Positions 42,094-52,800 of a stretch of DNA of 64,000 nucleotides are shown here, one piece after another. The notes under the pieces are model-generated. The model searched no databases, had not been told where the DNA came from, and worked only from the letters and a program-made list of their open reading frames with translations. The DNA lies in assembly GCF_019966535.1 (NCBI RefSeq), contig NZ_JAIMID010000003.1, positions 124,001-188,000 on the forward strand. Reading direction: 5' to 3'. The position numbers and the translations under genes are program-made. Source of the stretch: Mesobacterium pallidum. GTDB lineage: Bacteria; Pseudomonadota; Alphaproteobacteria; Rhodobacterales; Rhodobacteraceae. Numbering within the stretch: position 1 is the stretch's first letter; each line of letters begins with the position of its first letter.

Positions 42094-44866
42094 TCCCAAG
42101 GACGCGCCTGCCTTCCGGGCGCCGGACGACTTGGCCTGTCCGGCGCCCGACATCTTCGACATGCCCGCGATGCGTGCCGCCATCGCCGAGAAAGCCGCCA
42201 GCGACATGCCCCCGGCCGATCTGCGCGCCTTTGTCGTGGCGGCGCTGCGCGAGGCGCGCAAGCGCGGCAACGCGGCGATCGAGGCCGGCCTTGCCAAGAC
42301 CCCGCGCAACGCCACCCCGGTCACCCGCGCCTATGCCTGGCTGATGGATTGCATCGTTACCACGGTGTTCGAATTCGCCACCACCACGCTGCACCCGCTG
42401 GCCAACCCGACCGAGGGCGAACGCCTGTCGGTCCTGGCCGTCGGCGGCTACGGCCGGGGCGAGATGGCGCCCCATTCCGACGTCGACCTGCTGTTCCTGA
42501 CGCCCTACAAGATCACCCCCTGGGCCGAGAGCGTGATCGAGAGCATGCTTTACATCCTGTGGGACCTGCGGCTCAAGGTCGGCCACAGCTCGCGCACGAT
42601 CAAGGATTGCATCCGCCTTGGCGGCGAGGATTTCACCATTCGCACCGCCCTGCTGGAACACCGCTACATCTGCGGCCAGCGCGACCTGGCCGACCGGCTG
42701 GGCAAGCGGCTGCGCGACGATCTCTTTGCCGGGTCGGAAAAGGAGTTCGTCACCGCCAAGCTCGACGAACGCGACACCCGGCACCGCAAGCAGGGCAACC
42801 AGCGCTACATGGTCGAGCCCAACGTGAAGGAGGGCAAGGGCGGGTTGCGCGACCTGCAATCGCTGTTCTGGATCGCCAAGTACGTGCACCATGTCGACAC
42901 CGCCCGCGCGCTGGTCGACATCGGGGTCTTCCAGCCCGACGAATACGCGCTTTTCGCCAAGGCCGAGAGTTTCCTCTGGGCCGTGCGCTGCCACATGCAC
43001 CTGCTGCGGGACCGCCCCGTCGAACAGCTGAGCTTCGACCTGCAGGTCGAGGTGGCCGAGGCCATGGGCTATGCCGACAAGGGCGGACGCCGCGCGGTCG
43101 AGCATTTCATGCAGGACTACTTCCGCCACGCCACGGCCGTCGGCGACCTGACGCGCATCCTGCTGACCTCGCTCGAGGCGCAGCAGCTGAAGTCCGAACC
43201 GCTGCTGGAACGGCTCTTCAAGCGCAAGCCGCGGCTCAAGCCCGGCTACAAGGTGGTCCACAACCGCCTGGCCATCACCGATGACGCGGAATTCCTGGCG
43301 GACAAGCTGAACATCCTGCGGATCTACGAAGAGGCGCTGCGCACGGGCCTGCTGATCCACCCGGACGCGATGCGGCTGATCAAGGCGAACCTCAAGCTGA
43401 TCGACGACGGGATGCGCACCGATCCCGAAGCGCAGCACATCTTCATGGACCTGCTGATCAAGCACGGGAACCCCGAACGCGCCCTGCGCCGGATGAACGA
43501 GCTGGGCGTCCTGGCCGCCTTCATCCCCGAGTTCGAGCCCATCGTGGCGATGATGCAGTTCAACATGTACCACCATTACACGGTGGACGAACACACGATC
43601 CAGGTGATCAGCCACCTGGCCAAGATCGAACGCCACGAGCTGGAGGAAGAGCTGCCGATCTCTTCCAAGATCGTGAACTCCAAGTATGACCGCAAGGTGC
43701 TCTACGCCGCGCTCTTGCTGCATGACATCGGCAAGGGGCGCGAGATCGACCATTCGATCCTCGGCGCGCAGATCGCCCGCTCGGTCGCGCCGCGGCTGGG
43801 GCTGAAGAAGGCCGATTGCGAAACGGTCGAATGGCTGGTGCGCCATCACCTCTTGATGTCCGACATGGCGCAGAAACGCGACATCGCCGACCCGCGCACG
43901 GTGCGCGACTTCGCCAAGGCGGTGGGCAGCGTCAAGCGGCTGAACCTGCTGACCCTGCTGACGGTCTGCGACATCTCGGGCGTGGGGCCGGGGACCTGGA
44001 ACAACTGGAAGGCCGCGCTGATCCGCGCGCTCTACCGCCAGACCCGCCGCGCGCTCGAGGACGGGATCGAGGCGCTCAGCCGCGAGACCCGCGGCGCCGA
44101 GGCCAAGCGCAACCTGCGCGAGGCGCTGGCCAACTGGGAACCCAAGGACCTGCGCACCGAGACGGCCCGCCATTACGACACCTATTGGCAGGGGCTGCAT
44201 GTCACCGCCCACGTGATCTTTGCCCGCCTGCTGCGCGGGATCGGCGATGACGAGATCCGCATGGACCTGCACCCGGACGAGGACCGCGACGCCACCCGGG
44301 TCTGTTTCGCGCTGGTGGATCACCCCGGCATCTTCTCGCGCCTCGCAGGCGCCCTGGCGCTGGTCGGGGCCAACGTGGTCGACGCGCGGACCTACACGTC
44401 GAACGACGGCTATGCCACGGCCGTCTTCTGGATCCAGGACGCCGAGGGCTCGCCCTACGAGGCCAGCCGCCTGCCCCGCCTCAAGCAGATGATCGAGAAG
44501 ACGCTGAAAGGCCAGATCGTCGCCCGTGACGCGATGAAGGACCGCGACAAGCTGAAAAAGCGCGAGCAGGCCTTCACCGTGCCGACCACGATCAGTTTCG
44601 ACAACGAGGGGTCCGAGATCTACACGATCATCGAGGTCGATACCCGCGACCGGCCCGGCCTGCTGTTCGACCTGACGCGGACGCTGGCCAATTCCAACGT
44701 CTACATCGCCAGCGCGGTGATCGCGACCTATGGCGAGCAGGTGGTCGACACCTTCTACGTCAAGGACATGTTCGGGCTGAAGTTCTTTAGCGAGGGCAAG
44801 CAGCGCACGCTCGAGAAGCGGCTGCGCGAGGCCATCGCCAAGGGCGCGCAACAGGCACGGGCCTGA
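42053..44866 (+). CDS. glnD: Bifunctional [protein-PII] uridylyltransferase / uridylyl-removing enzyme
   Basis: A protein of about 937 residues. Order: nucleotidyltransferase domain with GGYGRGEMAPHSDVDLLF (about 131-148), PII-NTase linker helical part, HD domain with HDIGKGREIDHSILGA (~560-575) and two C-terminal ACT domains (about 740-800 and 850-925) that sense glutamine. It uridylylates PII (GlnB/GlnK) under nitrogen limitation and removes UMP when glutamine is high. The start is uncertain: TTG at 42053 gives a family-like length, while ATG at 42002 lies deeper inside the preceding gene; both overlap it. Cytoplasmic. Confidence 0.96.
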   Translation: MTQHPKPSELPVSDPKDAPAFRAPDDLACPAPDIFDMPAMRAAIAEKAASDMPPADLRAFVVAALREARKRGNAAIEAGLAKTPRNATPVTRAYAWLMDCIVTTVFEFATTTLHPLANPTEGERLSVLAVGGYGRGEMAPHSDVDLLFLTPYKITPWAESVIESMLYILWDLRLKVGHSSRTIKDCIRLGGEDFTIRTALLEHRYICGQRDLADRLGKRLRDDLFAGSEKEFVTAKLDERDTRHRKQGNQRYMVEPNVKEGKGGLRDLQSLFWIAKYVHHVDTARALVDIGVFQPDEYALFAKAESFLWAVRCHMHLLRDRPVEQLSFDLQVEVAEAMGYADKGGRRAVEHFMQDYFRHATAVGDLTRILLTSLEAQQLKSEPLLERLFKRKPRLKPGYKVVHNRLAITDDAEFLADKLNILRIYEEALRTGLLIHPDAMRLIKANLKLIDDGMRTDPEAQHIFMDLLIKHGNPERALRRMNELGVLAAFIPEFEPIVAMMQFNMYHHYTVDEHTIQVISHLAKIERHELEEELPISSKIVNSKYDRKVLYAALLLHDIGKGREIDHSILGAQIARSVAPRLGLKKADCETVEWLVRHHLLMSDMAQKRDIADPRTVRDFAKAVGSVKRLNLLTLLTVCDISGVGPGTWNNWKAALIRALYRQTRRALEDGIEALSRETRGAEAKRNLREALANWEPKDLRTETARHYDTYWQGLHVTAHVIFARLLRGIGDDEIRMDLHPDEDRDATRVCFALVDHPGIFSRLAGALALVGANVVDARTYTSNDGYATAVFWIQDAEGSPYEASRLPRLKQMIEKTLKGQIVARDAMKDRDKLKKREQAFTVPTTISFDNEGSEIYTIIEVDTRDRPGLLFDLTRTLANSNVYIASAVIATYGEQVVDTFYVKDMFGLKFFSEGKQRTLEKRLREAIAKGAQQARA

Positions 44867-44879
44867 GCCGGAACGGTTT

Positions 44880-44955
44880 CGGACGCCAGGGCGTCCGACC
44901 CGTGCGAGAGGCGCTGCCTCTCGCGCTCTCCGAGGTATTTGGAAAACAATGAAGG
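44880..44955. repeat. Palindromic repeat, copy E
   Basis: CGGACGCC-AG-GGCGTCCG hairpin (44880-44897), GCGAGAGG-CGCTG-CCTCTCGC (44904-44924) and a degenerate core CCGAGGTATTTGGAAAACAATGAAGG. The hairpin position is the same as in copies A to D but the bases differ, with arm pairing kept. It lies between glnD and murJ. Confidence 0.7.
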
Positions 44956-45022
44956 CAGGGGGCTTCTGGTCGCTGCGGCGATGCGGTAGATCGGGCCGGA
45001 GCCTGACGAGGAAGTCGCAGCC

Positions 45023-46567
45023 ATGAAGCCCATTCGCCTGTTTTCCGGTGTCCTGACCGTCGGCTTCTGGACCCTCGCCAGCCGGGTGCTGGGTGTCGCG
45101 CGCGAGATCATGATCCTGGCGCTGATCGGGCCGGGGCCGGTGATGGACGCCTTTGTCGCGGCCTTCCGCCTTCCGAACATGTTCCGCCGGTTCTTTGCCG
45201 AGGGTGCGTTCAACGCGGCCTTCGTGCCGATGTTCTCCAAGCGGCTGGAATCGGGCGACGACCCGGAAGGGTTCGCGACCGATGCGATGAACGGGCTGGC
45301 CTTTGTCGTCCTGTGCCTGACAGGGCTGGCGATGGTCTTCATGCCCGCGCTGGTCTGGGCCACGGCCGAGGGGTTCACGGGCGATGCCCGCTTCGGGCTG
45401 ACGGTGGATTATGGTCGGGTGGTCTTTCCCTACATCCTCTTCATCTCGCTAGCCGCGCTCTTTTCCGGCGCTCTGAACGCCACCGGTCGCTTTGCCGCCG
45501 CGGCGGCGGCGCCGGTGCTGCTGAACATCTTCGTGCTCAGTGCCATGACGCTCGCCTGGGCGCTGGACTGGCCGATCATCGACGCGCTGGTCTGGGCCGT
45601 GCCCGTCGCCGGCGTCGCCCAGCTGGCGCTGGTCTGGATCGCGGCCGATCGGGCCGGGATCCGGCTGCGCCCCGGCCGCCCGCGCCTGACGCCCGAGATG
45701 AAGCACCTCGTGGCCGTGGCCGTGCCCGCGGCCCTCGCCGGCGGGGTCATGCAGATCAACCTGCTGGTCGGCCAGCAGGTCGCGTCGCAGTTCGACAAGG
45801 CCGTGGGCTGGCTCTACGCCGCCGACCGGCTCTACCAGCTGCCGCTGGGCGTGGTCGGCATCGCCGTCGGCATCGTGCTGCTGCCGGACCTGTCGCGCCG
45901 CCTCAAGGCGCAGGACGAGGCCGGCTCGCGCGCCGCCTTCTCCCGCGCGTCGGAGATCGCCCTGGCGCTGACCGTGCCCTGCGCCGTGGCGCTGGTCATC
46001 GTGCCGCTGCCCATGGTCTCGGTCCTGTTCGAGCGCGGCCGCACCGGGCCGGACGATGCCGCCGCCATCGCGGTCGCCGTGGCGATCTACGGGCTCGGCC
46101 TGCCGGCCTTCGTGCTGCAGAAGACCATGCAGCCGCTGTTCTTCGCCCGCGAAGACACCCGGACCCCCTTCCGCTACGCGGCCTGGACCATGGCCATCAA
46201 CGCCGCCGTCGCCATCGGCCTCGCCCCAGTGCTCGGCTGGATTGCCCCGGCCATCGCCACCACGCTCGCGGGCTGGGCCATGGTCGCCATGCTCTACGCC
46301 GGCACCCGCCGGATGGGAGAGGTCGTGCGCTTCGACGCCCGGCTGCGCCGCCGCGCCTGGCGGATCGTCATCGCCTCGCTGATCATGGGCGCGGTGCTCT
46401 GGGGGCTCTTCGTCAGCTTCGCCAGCTTCTTCGCCATCCCCGGCCTGCGCTACATCGCTCTGCTCGTCCTGATCGCCCTCGGCGCGCTCACCTACGCGGT
46501 GATCGGCCAGGCCATCGGCGCCTTCCACCTGTCCGAGTTCCGCGAGGCCACCCGCCGCGGGCGCTGA
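45023..46567 (+). CDS. murJ: Lipid II flippase MurJ
   Basis: A 514-residue inner-membrane protein of the MOP superfamily (MviN/MurJ) with about 14 hydrophobic helices. Conserved sequences: RVLGVAREIMILALIGPG, FRRFFAEGAFNAAFVPMFS (residues 53-71), and GGVMQINLLVGQQVASQFD with charged residues in the central cavity. It flips lipid II across the inner membrane for peptidoglycan synthesis. Start MKPIRLFSGV preceded by ACGAGGAAG. Follows repeat E and precedes repeat F. Confidence 0.95.
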   Translation: MKPIRLFSGVLTVGFWTLASRVLGVAREIMILALIGPGPVMDAFVAAFRLPNMFRRFFAEGAFNAAFVPMFSKRLESGDDPEGFATDAMNGLAFVVLCLTGLAMVFMPALVWATAEGFTGDARFGLTVDYGRVVFPYILFISLAALFSGALNATGRFAAAAAAPVLLNIFVLSAMTLAWALDWPIIDALVWAVPVAGVAQLALVWIAADRAGIRLRPGRPRLTPEMKHLVAVAVPAALAGGVMQINLLVGQQVASQFDKAVGWLYAADRLYQLPLGVVGIAVGIVLLPDLSRRLKAQDEAGSRAAFSRASEIALALTVPCAVALVIVPLPMVSVLFERGRTGPDDAAAIAVAVAIYGLGLPAFVLQKTMQPLFFAREDTRTPFRYAAWTMAINAAVAIGLAPVLGWIAPAIATTLAGWAMVAMLYAGTRRMGEVVRFDARLRRRAWRIVIASLIMGAVLWGLFVSFASFFAIPGLRYIALLVLIALGALTYAVIGQAIGAFHLSEFREATRRGR

Positions 46568-46570
46568 TCC

Positions 46571-46608
46571 GCCTTCATTGTGCCGATAAACTCCCGCCGG
46601 AGGCGTCT
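46571..46608. repeat. Palindromic repeat, copy F (inverted)
   Basis: On the minus strand: CGCCTCCGGCGGGAGTTTAT followed by CGGCACAATGAAGG. It matches the end of copy A (GGAGTTTATTGGCACAATGAAG) and, upstream of the core, shares CCTCCGGCGGGAGT with copies B and C. It lies immediately after murJ. Confidence 0.75.
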
Positions 46609-46708
46609 GCCCCCTCCCCTCTGCCGACGGCCCGCGCGGAGCGTCACCTCGCAACGGGCCGCAAAAGAGCGCGCGGAAGCGCACAATTTGATCGCGCCCC
46701 GTGCGGGG

Positions 46709-47722
46709 TCAGTCGAAGGTGCCGGCGACGCGGCCCAGCAGCATGAAGGCGCGGGCGGTGCGGGTTTCGGCAAAGGCCTGGATGTCGCTGTCGCTGGCCC
46801 GCGCCTCGAGGCTGACAAAGCCCTTGTCGAAAAGCCGCAGGAAATGGTGCACCGCGTCGCGAAAGATCATGTCCTGCTTCATACGCGCCGAGGTCAGCGC
46901 AAGCGAGGACCGGTCGCGGATGCCGCCCAGCGCGGCGATGGTGCGGCCGCGCTCGCCGGCGGCAAAGCGGCGCCAGATCTCGGGGCGGGCATAGTCGGGC
47001 CGCAGGTCGTCCATGTAGATGCCCTCCTGGCTCAGAAGGGTCAGCACGTCTTGCGCAGACTGCACCAGCTGACTCACCTGCCGGTCCTTCAGCGCGCGGC
47101 GCAGCGCGGAAAAGCCCGCCTCGTCGTCCACCGTCTCGGGGAAGTTCAGCGCCCGGATCACGTCGCCGACCTCGAGCGGCGGGGCCATGACCTCGGCCGG
47201 CGTGCCCAGCGCGAGGCTGGCCTGGTCCGCGGGCTGCGCCACCGGCGCAGGCGCCACGCCCGGCACCGGCGTGCGGATCTCGCGCGTGGTCGAAAAGGTC
47301 GCCAGCGCTGTCTCGGTCTTCTTCTGGGCCGCCGCGATCTCGTCCAGCTTGCGGGCGATGGTCGTGTCGGCCTTGGAGGACCCGCGCTGCGCCTGCGAGA
47401 TATAGGCCTGCCGCAGCGCATCCACCGCGGTCTGCAGCCGCGCCGATTCCTCGCGCATGATGCGGCTCGACCGCGCGGCCATGGCGGCCACCCAGATCAT
47501 CGCGACCGGCAGGAAGATCGTCATCGCCTTCATCAGGAAGCTAATCGAGGCCAGCGCCTGCTCGGCACTGTCGTCGAGCGACAAGAGCACCACCGAGGCG
47601 CCCAGCAGCCAGACGGCCGACAACCCCAGTGCGGCGACCTCGATGATCGTCACCTGCGCCGGACGCTGGCTGTCATAGATCCCGAGCGGCGTCGGGCGCG
47701 TTTCCGTCGTGGTCTCGGTCAT
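46709..47722 (-). CDS. Conserved membrane protein with coiled coil, unknown function
   Basis: A protein of about 337 residues. Two hydrophobic helices (about 27-48 and 63-84) are followed by a charged helical stretch likely to form a coiled coil (85-155, with EESARLQTAVDALRQAY and KLDEIAAAQKKTETALATF), a Pro/Ala linker and a soluble C-terminal domain (about 205-337) rich in Arg/Asp/Glu. No recognised domain. The start at MTETTTETRP is my choice; in-frame ATG at 47776 (MRQGRRV) is an alternative. It lies between murJ and greA on the opposite strand to murJ. I do not recognise the family's function. Confidence 0.7.
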   Translation of the reverse strand: MTETTTETRPTPLGIYDSQRPAQVTIIEVAALGLSAVWLLGASVVLLSLDDSAEQALASISFLMKAMTIFLPVAMIWVAAMAARSSRIMREESARLQTAVDALRQAYISQAQRGSSKADTTIARKLDEIAAAQKKTETALATFSTTREIRTPVPGVAPAPVAQPADQASLALGTPAEVMAPPLEVGDVIRALNFPETVDDEAGFSALRRALKDRQVSQLVQSAQDVLTLLSQEGIYMDDLRPDYARPEIWRRFAAGERGRTIAALGGIRDRSSLALTSARMKQDMIFRDAVHHFLRLFDKGFVSLEARASDSDIQAFAETRTARAFMLLGRVAGTFD

Positions 47723-47861
47723 GGTCTCGTCCGCGATTTCGCCCGCGTGCGGGGCGACGCGCCGCCCCTGCCTCATGCAATCTGTCCCGCCGCGGCGCGC
47801 ACGGCAAGGGGTCACACGCCCGGACCGGGCGGGTCAGCGATCCGCTGCCCGCGCCTTCAGC

Positions 47862-48332
47862 TCAGACGTAGCGCACCTCGAGCACCTCGTAGGACTTCTC
47901 TCCGCCCGGGGTGCGGACCTCGACGCTGTCGCCTTCATCCTTGCCGATCAGGGCACGGGCGATGGGCGACTTGATGTTTAGCTTGCCCTTTTCGATGTCG
48001 GCCTCGTATTCGCCGACGATCTGGTAGGTCTTTTCCTCGTCCGTGTCCTCGTCCACCAGCTTGACGGTGGCGCCGAACTTGATCGAGCCCGACAGCTTGG
48101 ACGGGTCCACCACGTCCGACAGGGAAATCGCGCCCTCGAGCTCCTTGATGCGGCCCTCGATAAAGCTCTGCTTTTCCTTGGCCGAATGGTACTCGGCATT
48201 CTCCGACAGGTCGCCATGCTCGCGCGCCTCGGCGATGGCCCGGATGATGGCCGGACGCTCGACGGTCTTGAGCGTCTTCAACTCGGCTTCCAGCGCGGCA
48301 TAGCCGCCCCGCGTCATCAGAATCTTTTCCAT
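47862..48332 (-). CDS. greA: Transcription elongation factor GreA
   Basis: A 156-residue factor: N-terminal coiled coil (1-75) with [20 protein letters not shown] and the tip residues near 41-45 ([15 protein letters not shown]), C-terminal FKBP-like domain with [18 protein letters not shown]. It binds the RNA polymerase secondary channel and stimulates cleavage of backtracked transcripts. Full family length. Start [10 protein letters not shown] preceded by AAGATGCGGGGAATG. Confidence 0.97.
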   Translation of the reverse strand: MEKILMTRGGYAALEAELKTLKTVERPAIIRAIAEAREHGDLSENAEYHSAKEKQSFIEGRIKELEGAISLSDVVDPSKLSGSIKFGATVKLVDEDTDEEKTYQIVGEYEADIEKGKLNIKSPIARALIGKDEGDSVEVRTPGGEKSYEVLEVRYV

Positions 48333-48466
48333 GTGGTCATTCCCCGCATCTTCGGGTTACTCGAAGTTGCCCGGGCCTATCGGCAGGCGCCGGGATTTGC
48401 AATGGCCGCGTTTCGACTTTGGCGCTAAGCTTGCCCCAAAACAAAACGGAATTCGGGCAGTTTGCA

Positions 48467-49435
48467 ATGCGTTTGTTCGTGACATTCGTGCTGGGCTACG
48501 TCGCGGCGGCCAGCTTTTTCATCTGGGTCCATGATGCCGACCCGGTGGCCCGGCTTTCCGCCGTGGTCGCGTCGCTGCCCGGCCAGCTGGGGTTCTTCCT
48601 GTCGAACGGCTGGACGTTCCTGCTGCCTTTCGTCGCGCTGATTGCCGTGGCGCCCGACCGGGGCGCGCTGGTGCGGCGCATCCCGGCAGCCGGGATCACG
48701 CTGGTGGCGGTGGGGGTCTTCACGCTGTGTTTCACCATGGTCAAGGCGACCCTGCCGCAGGCCATGCCGTTCTGGGCCGACCCGCTGATGGCCGATATCG
48801 ACCGGGCGCTGCATCTCGGCCATGATCCCTGGGCGCTGACCCATGCCCTGCCCTTTGCCATACCGCCCGAGGCGGCGCACAAGATCTACCTGTCGCTCTG
48901 GCTGCTGCCCTCCATGTGGTTGCCGGTCTTCGTCGTGCTGCTCGATCGCGACGTGGCGCGGCAGCGCCGGTTCATCACGCTCTACGTGCTCAGCTGGGTG
49001 ATCCTCGGCAATATCCTCGCCTGGGGCTTCATGTCGGCCGGGCCGGTCTACTATGACCGGCTGCTGGGGGGCGACACCTTTGCCGGGCTGACCGCCGCGC
49101 TGCAATCGGCCGGTATCACAGAGGGCCGCGTCGGCTATTACCACGACCACCTGTGGCAGCTCTACACATCCGGCGCGCAGGACGCGGGCAGCGGGATTTC
49201 CGCCTTCCCGTCCGTCCATGTCGCCATGGCGACGGTGATCGCGCTCTACCTCTTCGAGCTCAGGCGCAACATCTGGCCGCTGAGCCTCGCCATCGTGCTG
49301 CTTTACCAGTTCCTGTCGGTCTACCTGGGCTGGCACTACGCAGTGGATGGCTATGCCTCGATCGCCGCGGTGGTGGCGCTGTGGCTGGTCCTGCGGCGCT
49401 CTGCCCGGTTGGCCGAGGCGGCCGTGCCCGTGTAG
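48467..49435 (+). CDS. PAP2 superfamily membrane phosphatase
   Basis: A 322-residue multi-spanning protein (about six helices). The lipid-phosphatase motifs are the middle motif SGISAFPSVHVAMA (~247-260) and the last motif LGWHYAVDGYAS (~291-302), which provides the final His-x3-Asp; the first K-x6-RP motif is not clear, as in the Aur1/Ipt1-like PAP2_3 group. Probably dephosphorylates a lipid phosphate or transfers a phosphoinositol-type head group at the inner membrane. Start MRLFVTFVLG chosen for the first helix (an ATG at 48419 adds a hydrophilic tail). Confidence 0.82.
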   Translation: MRLFVTFVLGYVAAASFFIWVHDADPVARLSAVVASLPGQLGFFLSNGWTFLLPFVALIAVAPDRGALVRRIPAAGITLVAVGVFTLCFTMVKATLPQAMPFWADPLMADIDRALHLGHDPWALTHALPFAIPPEAAHKIYLSLWLLPSMWLPVFVVLLDRDVARQRRFITLYVLSWVILGNILAWGFMSAGPVYYDRLLGGDTFAGLTAALQSAGITEGRVGYYHDHLWQLYTSGAQDAGSGISAFPSVHVAMATVIALYLFELRRNIWPLSLAIVLLYQFLSVYLGWHYAVDGYASIAAVVALWLVLRRSARLAEAAVPV

Positions 49436-49463
49436 GGCAGGGCCAACAGCCAAAGGACAGCCC

Positions 49464-49979
49464 ATGACCGCCTGCGCCCTCTGCTCCGCCGACGCGAGCC
49501 AGACCTCCACCGTCGCTCCCGGGATCGAGACCATCGCGCTTTGCGACACCTGCCTCGCGGGCGTGACCGACGGCCCCACCGACGGCGCGCACTGGCACTG
49601 CCTGCACGACGCGATCTGGAGCCCCGAGCCGGCGGTCCAGGTCACCGCCTGGCGGCTGCTCAAGGCGCTGCCCGGGGCGCCCTGGGCGCGCGACCTGCTG
49701 GACATCGCCTACCTGGAACCGGACGTGCAGGCCTGGGCCGAGGCGGACCTGCCCGACGAAAACGCCGTGATCCACCGCGACACCAACGGCGCGGTGCTGG
49801 CGCAGGGCGACACGGTGGTGCTGATCAAGGACCTGCCGGTCAAGGGCGCGGGCTTTACCGCCAAGCGCGGCACGGCGGTGCGGGGCATCTCGCTGGTGCC
49901 GGACAACGCGGGCCATATCGAGGGCCGGGTCGAGGGTCAGCGCATCGTGATCCTCACGGAATTCGTCAAGAAATCCTGA
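49464..49979 (+). CDS. PhnA-type zinc-ribbon protein
   Basis: A 171-residue protein: an N-terminal zinc ribbon with paired cysteines (CALC at 4-7 and LCDTC near 34) and a C-terminal PhnA domain (TNGAVLAQGDTVVLIKDLPVKGAGFTAKRGTAVRGI, about 98-133). PhnA was named for alkylphosphonate use in E. coli, but its domain is not a phosphonoacetate hydrolase and the function is unknown. No phn genes are nearby. Starts 28 nt after the PAP2 gene, probably co-transcribed. GGACAG 6 nt upstream of ATG. Confidence 0.85.
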   Translation: MTACALCSADASQTSTVAPGIETIALCDTCLAGVTDGPTDGAHWHCLHDAIWSPEPAVQVTAWRLLKALPGAPWARDLLDIAYLEPDVQAWAEADLPDENAVIHRDTNGAVLAQGDTVVLIKDLPVKGAGFTAKRGTAVRGISLVPDNAGHIEGRVEGQRIVILTEFVKKS

Positions 49980-50087
49980 TCGGGCGCCCTATCTGCCCGT
50001 AAGGTCCAACCTTTCAACGTGGTGTCACAATTGACCTGATGCCGCAGTGCAGCTATCGAAGTCGCCAAACCGAATGGGGAGTAGGAA

Positions 50088-51737
<1,650 letters not shown>

Positions 51738-51755
51738 TCCCGCGAGATCCAGCGC

Positions 51756-51790
51756 AAAAAGGGGCGGCGACCGGCAGGTCTGCCGCCCCT
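51756..51790 (-). terminator. Intrinsic terminator of the LytTR gene
   Basis: AGGGGCGGC (51760-51768) and GCCGCCCCT (51782-51790) form a 9-bp stem; on the minus strand it is followed by TTTTT (51756-51760 region). The stem overlaps the stop codon of the minus-strand LytTR gene. It can also close the convergent etfD transcript, though without a U-run on that strand. Confidence 0.85.
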
Positions 51791-52601
51791 ATGCGTTCAG
51801 CAGGGCCTGCGCATCGGCCAGGTAGGATTGGCTGACCGGCAGCCGGCGCCCGTCCCGCAGCACGGCCGCGTGGCGCCGCCCCTCGCGTTCCAGCGCCGCG
51901 AGCGCGCCGGCCGAGACCCAGTGCGAGCGATGCACCCGCGCGCCCGGCACCCCGTCCAGCAGGTCCACCGCGTCCGACAGGCGCATCAGCACCAGGTGCG
52001 CGCCATCCTGGGTCGTCACCTCGACGTAATGGTCCTGCATCGACAGCGACAGGATCGGGGCCTCGCGCAGCTCGGGCGGCAGCCGCTCGGCCAGGCGCGG
52101 GATCGCGGGCGGCTCGACGGGCGACAGGGGCTCCGGCCCCGGCTCCAGCACAGCGGGCGCGTCCTTGTCCGCAGGCCCCGGCGCAGGGGCCGTCCGGCGC
52201 GGCCAGATGTAATACTCGATCGCGAACAGCAGGAAGCCCAGTGCGCTGGTCTCGGCCCAAAGGACGGCGAAATGCACCGGAAAGGTCTCGTGCCGGCCGA
52301 TGGTCAGGAAAAGGTAGATGATTCCCGCCCCCGCCGGCACCGCCGCCGCCATGCTGCCCAGCACCATGCGCAGCGGGTGCGGCAACCGGCGCAGGCGGGG
52401 CGCGTGCACGGTCGTGCGGATGAACACGTGCATGAAGAACCCGACAACCGAGATGTCGGCCGCCCAGAAGACGACTCGCTCCCAGAAAGCCAGGTCGCGG
52501 GTCTCGAACGGAGCCAGGACGACCAGCGCAAGAAAAAAGCCGCCGTAAAGCGACAGGCGCCGTCCCCAGTCCAGATCAATCGCAACTTCACGCATCGTCA
52601 A
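51789..52601 (-). CDS. Membrane-anchored LytTR transcriptional regulator
   Basis: A 270-residue protein with four N-terminal hydrophobic helices (about 16-36, 43-64, 80-100, 110-130), a Pro/Ala/Glu linker (135-175) and a C-terminal LytTR DNA-binding domain (180-268: ILSLSMQDHYVEVTTQDG, HRSHWVSAGALAALE, RDGRRLPVSQSYL). LytTR domains usually follow a receiver; here a membrane segment takes its place, implying direct sensing of an envelope or membrane signal. The first two in-frame ATGs (MTMREVAI) are 6 nt apart. Transcribed away from the TPR gene across a 280-nt spacer. Confidence 0.9.
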   Translation of the reverse strand: MTMREVAIDLDWGRRLSLYGGFFLALVVLAPFETRDLAFWERVVFWAADISVVGFFMHVFIRTTVHAPRLRRLPHPLRMVLGSMAAAVPAGAGIIYLFLTIGRHETFPVHFAVLWAETSALGFLLFAIEYYIWPRRTAPAPGPADKDAPAVLEPGPEPLSPVEPPAIPRLAERLPPELREAPILSLSMQDHYVEVTTQDGAHLVLMRLSDAVDLLDGVPGARVHRSHWVSAGALAALEREGRRHAAVLRDGRRLPVSQSYLADAQALLNA

Positions 52602-52637
52602 ATTTCATCTTGGCGACTTCACGAAGAAATCAACAGC

Positions 52638-52666
52638 TTGACGTAACTTCCGTAGCGTCTCTTACC
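52638..52666 (+). promoter_or_regulatory. Candidate promoter upstream of the TPR-ispE-ttcA genes
   Basis: TTGACG (52638-52643) is a near-consensus -35; 17 nt later CTTACC occupies the -10 position, which is weak. It lies in the most AT-rich stretch of the spacer, which also carries TTTTTT at about 52671. No gene is seen between 52602 and 52880. Confidence 0.35.
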
Positions 52667-52770
52667 GCAGATTTTTTAACGTTCTTTCAAATCGGCGGTC
52701 TGAGAGGATGGGGATCCGAGCCGGCTGCCGGTTGGCTGAAAAACTTTTCGATCACGAATTCGTTTCCGGG

Positions 52771-52800
52771 ATGAGGGGGAGCCGAAAGGCCTCCCCTCAT
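52771..52800 (+). other. Stable hairpin with GAAA tetraloop in the 5' region of the TPR operon
   Basis: ATGAGGGGGAGCC-GAAA-GGCCTCCCCTCAT folds into about 12 bp with one bulged G and one bulged C, closing on a GNRA-type GAAA loop. No U-tract follows. With AGCCGG-CTGCCGG-TTGGCT near 52719-52737 it makes a structured leader of about 210 nt before the TPR start. It may be a terminator, a leader element or part of a small RNA. Confidence 0.5.

Noticed and set aside
42050..44851. 933-codon open frame antisense to glnD
   Set aside because: In GC-rich genes the opposite strand often lacks stops. The frame has no recognisable domain, has runs of Gln/Arg/His/Val typical of shadow frames, and lies exactly under a well-conserved gene.
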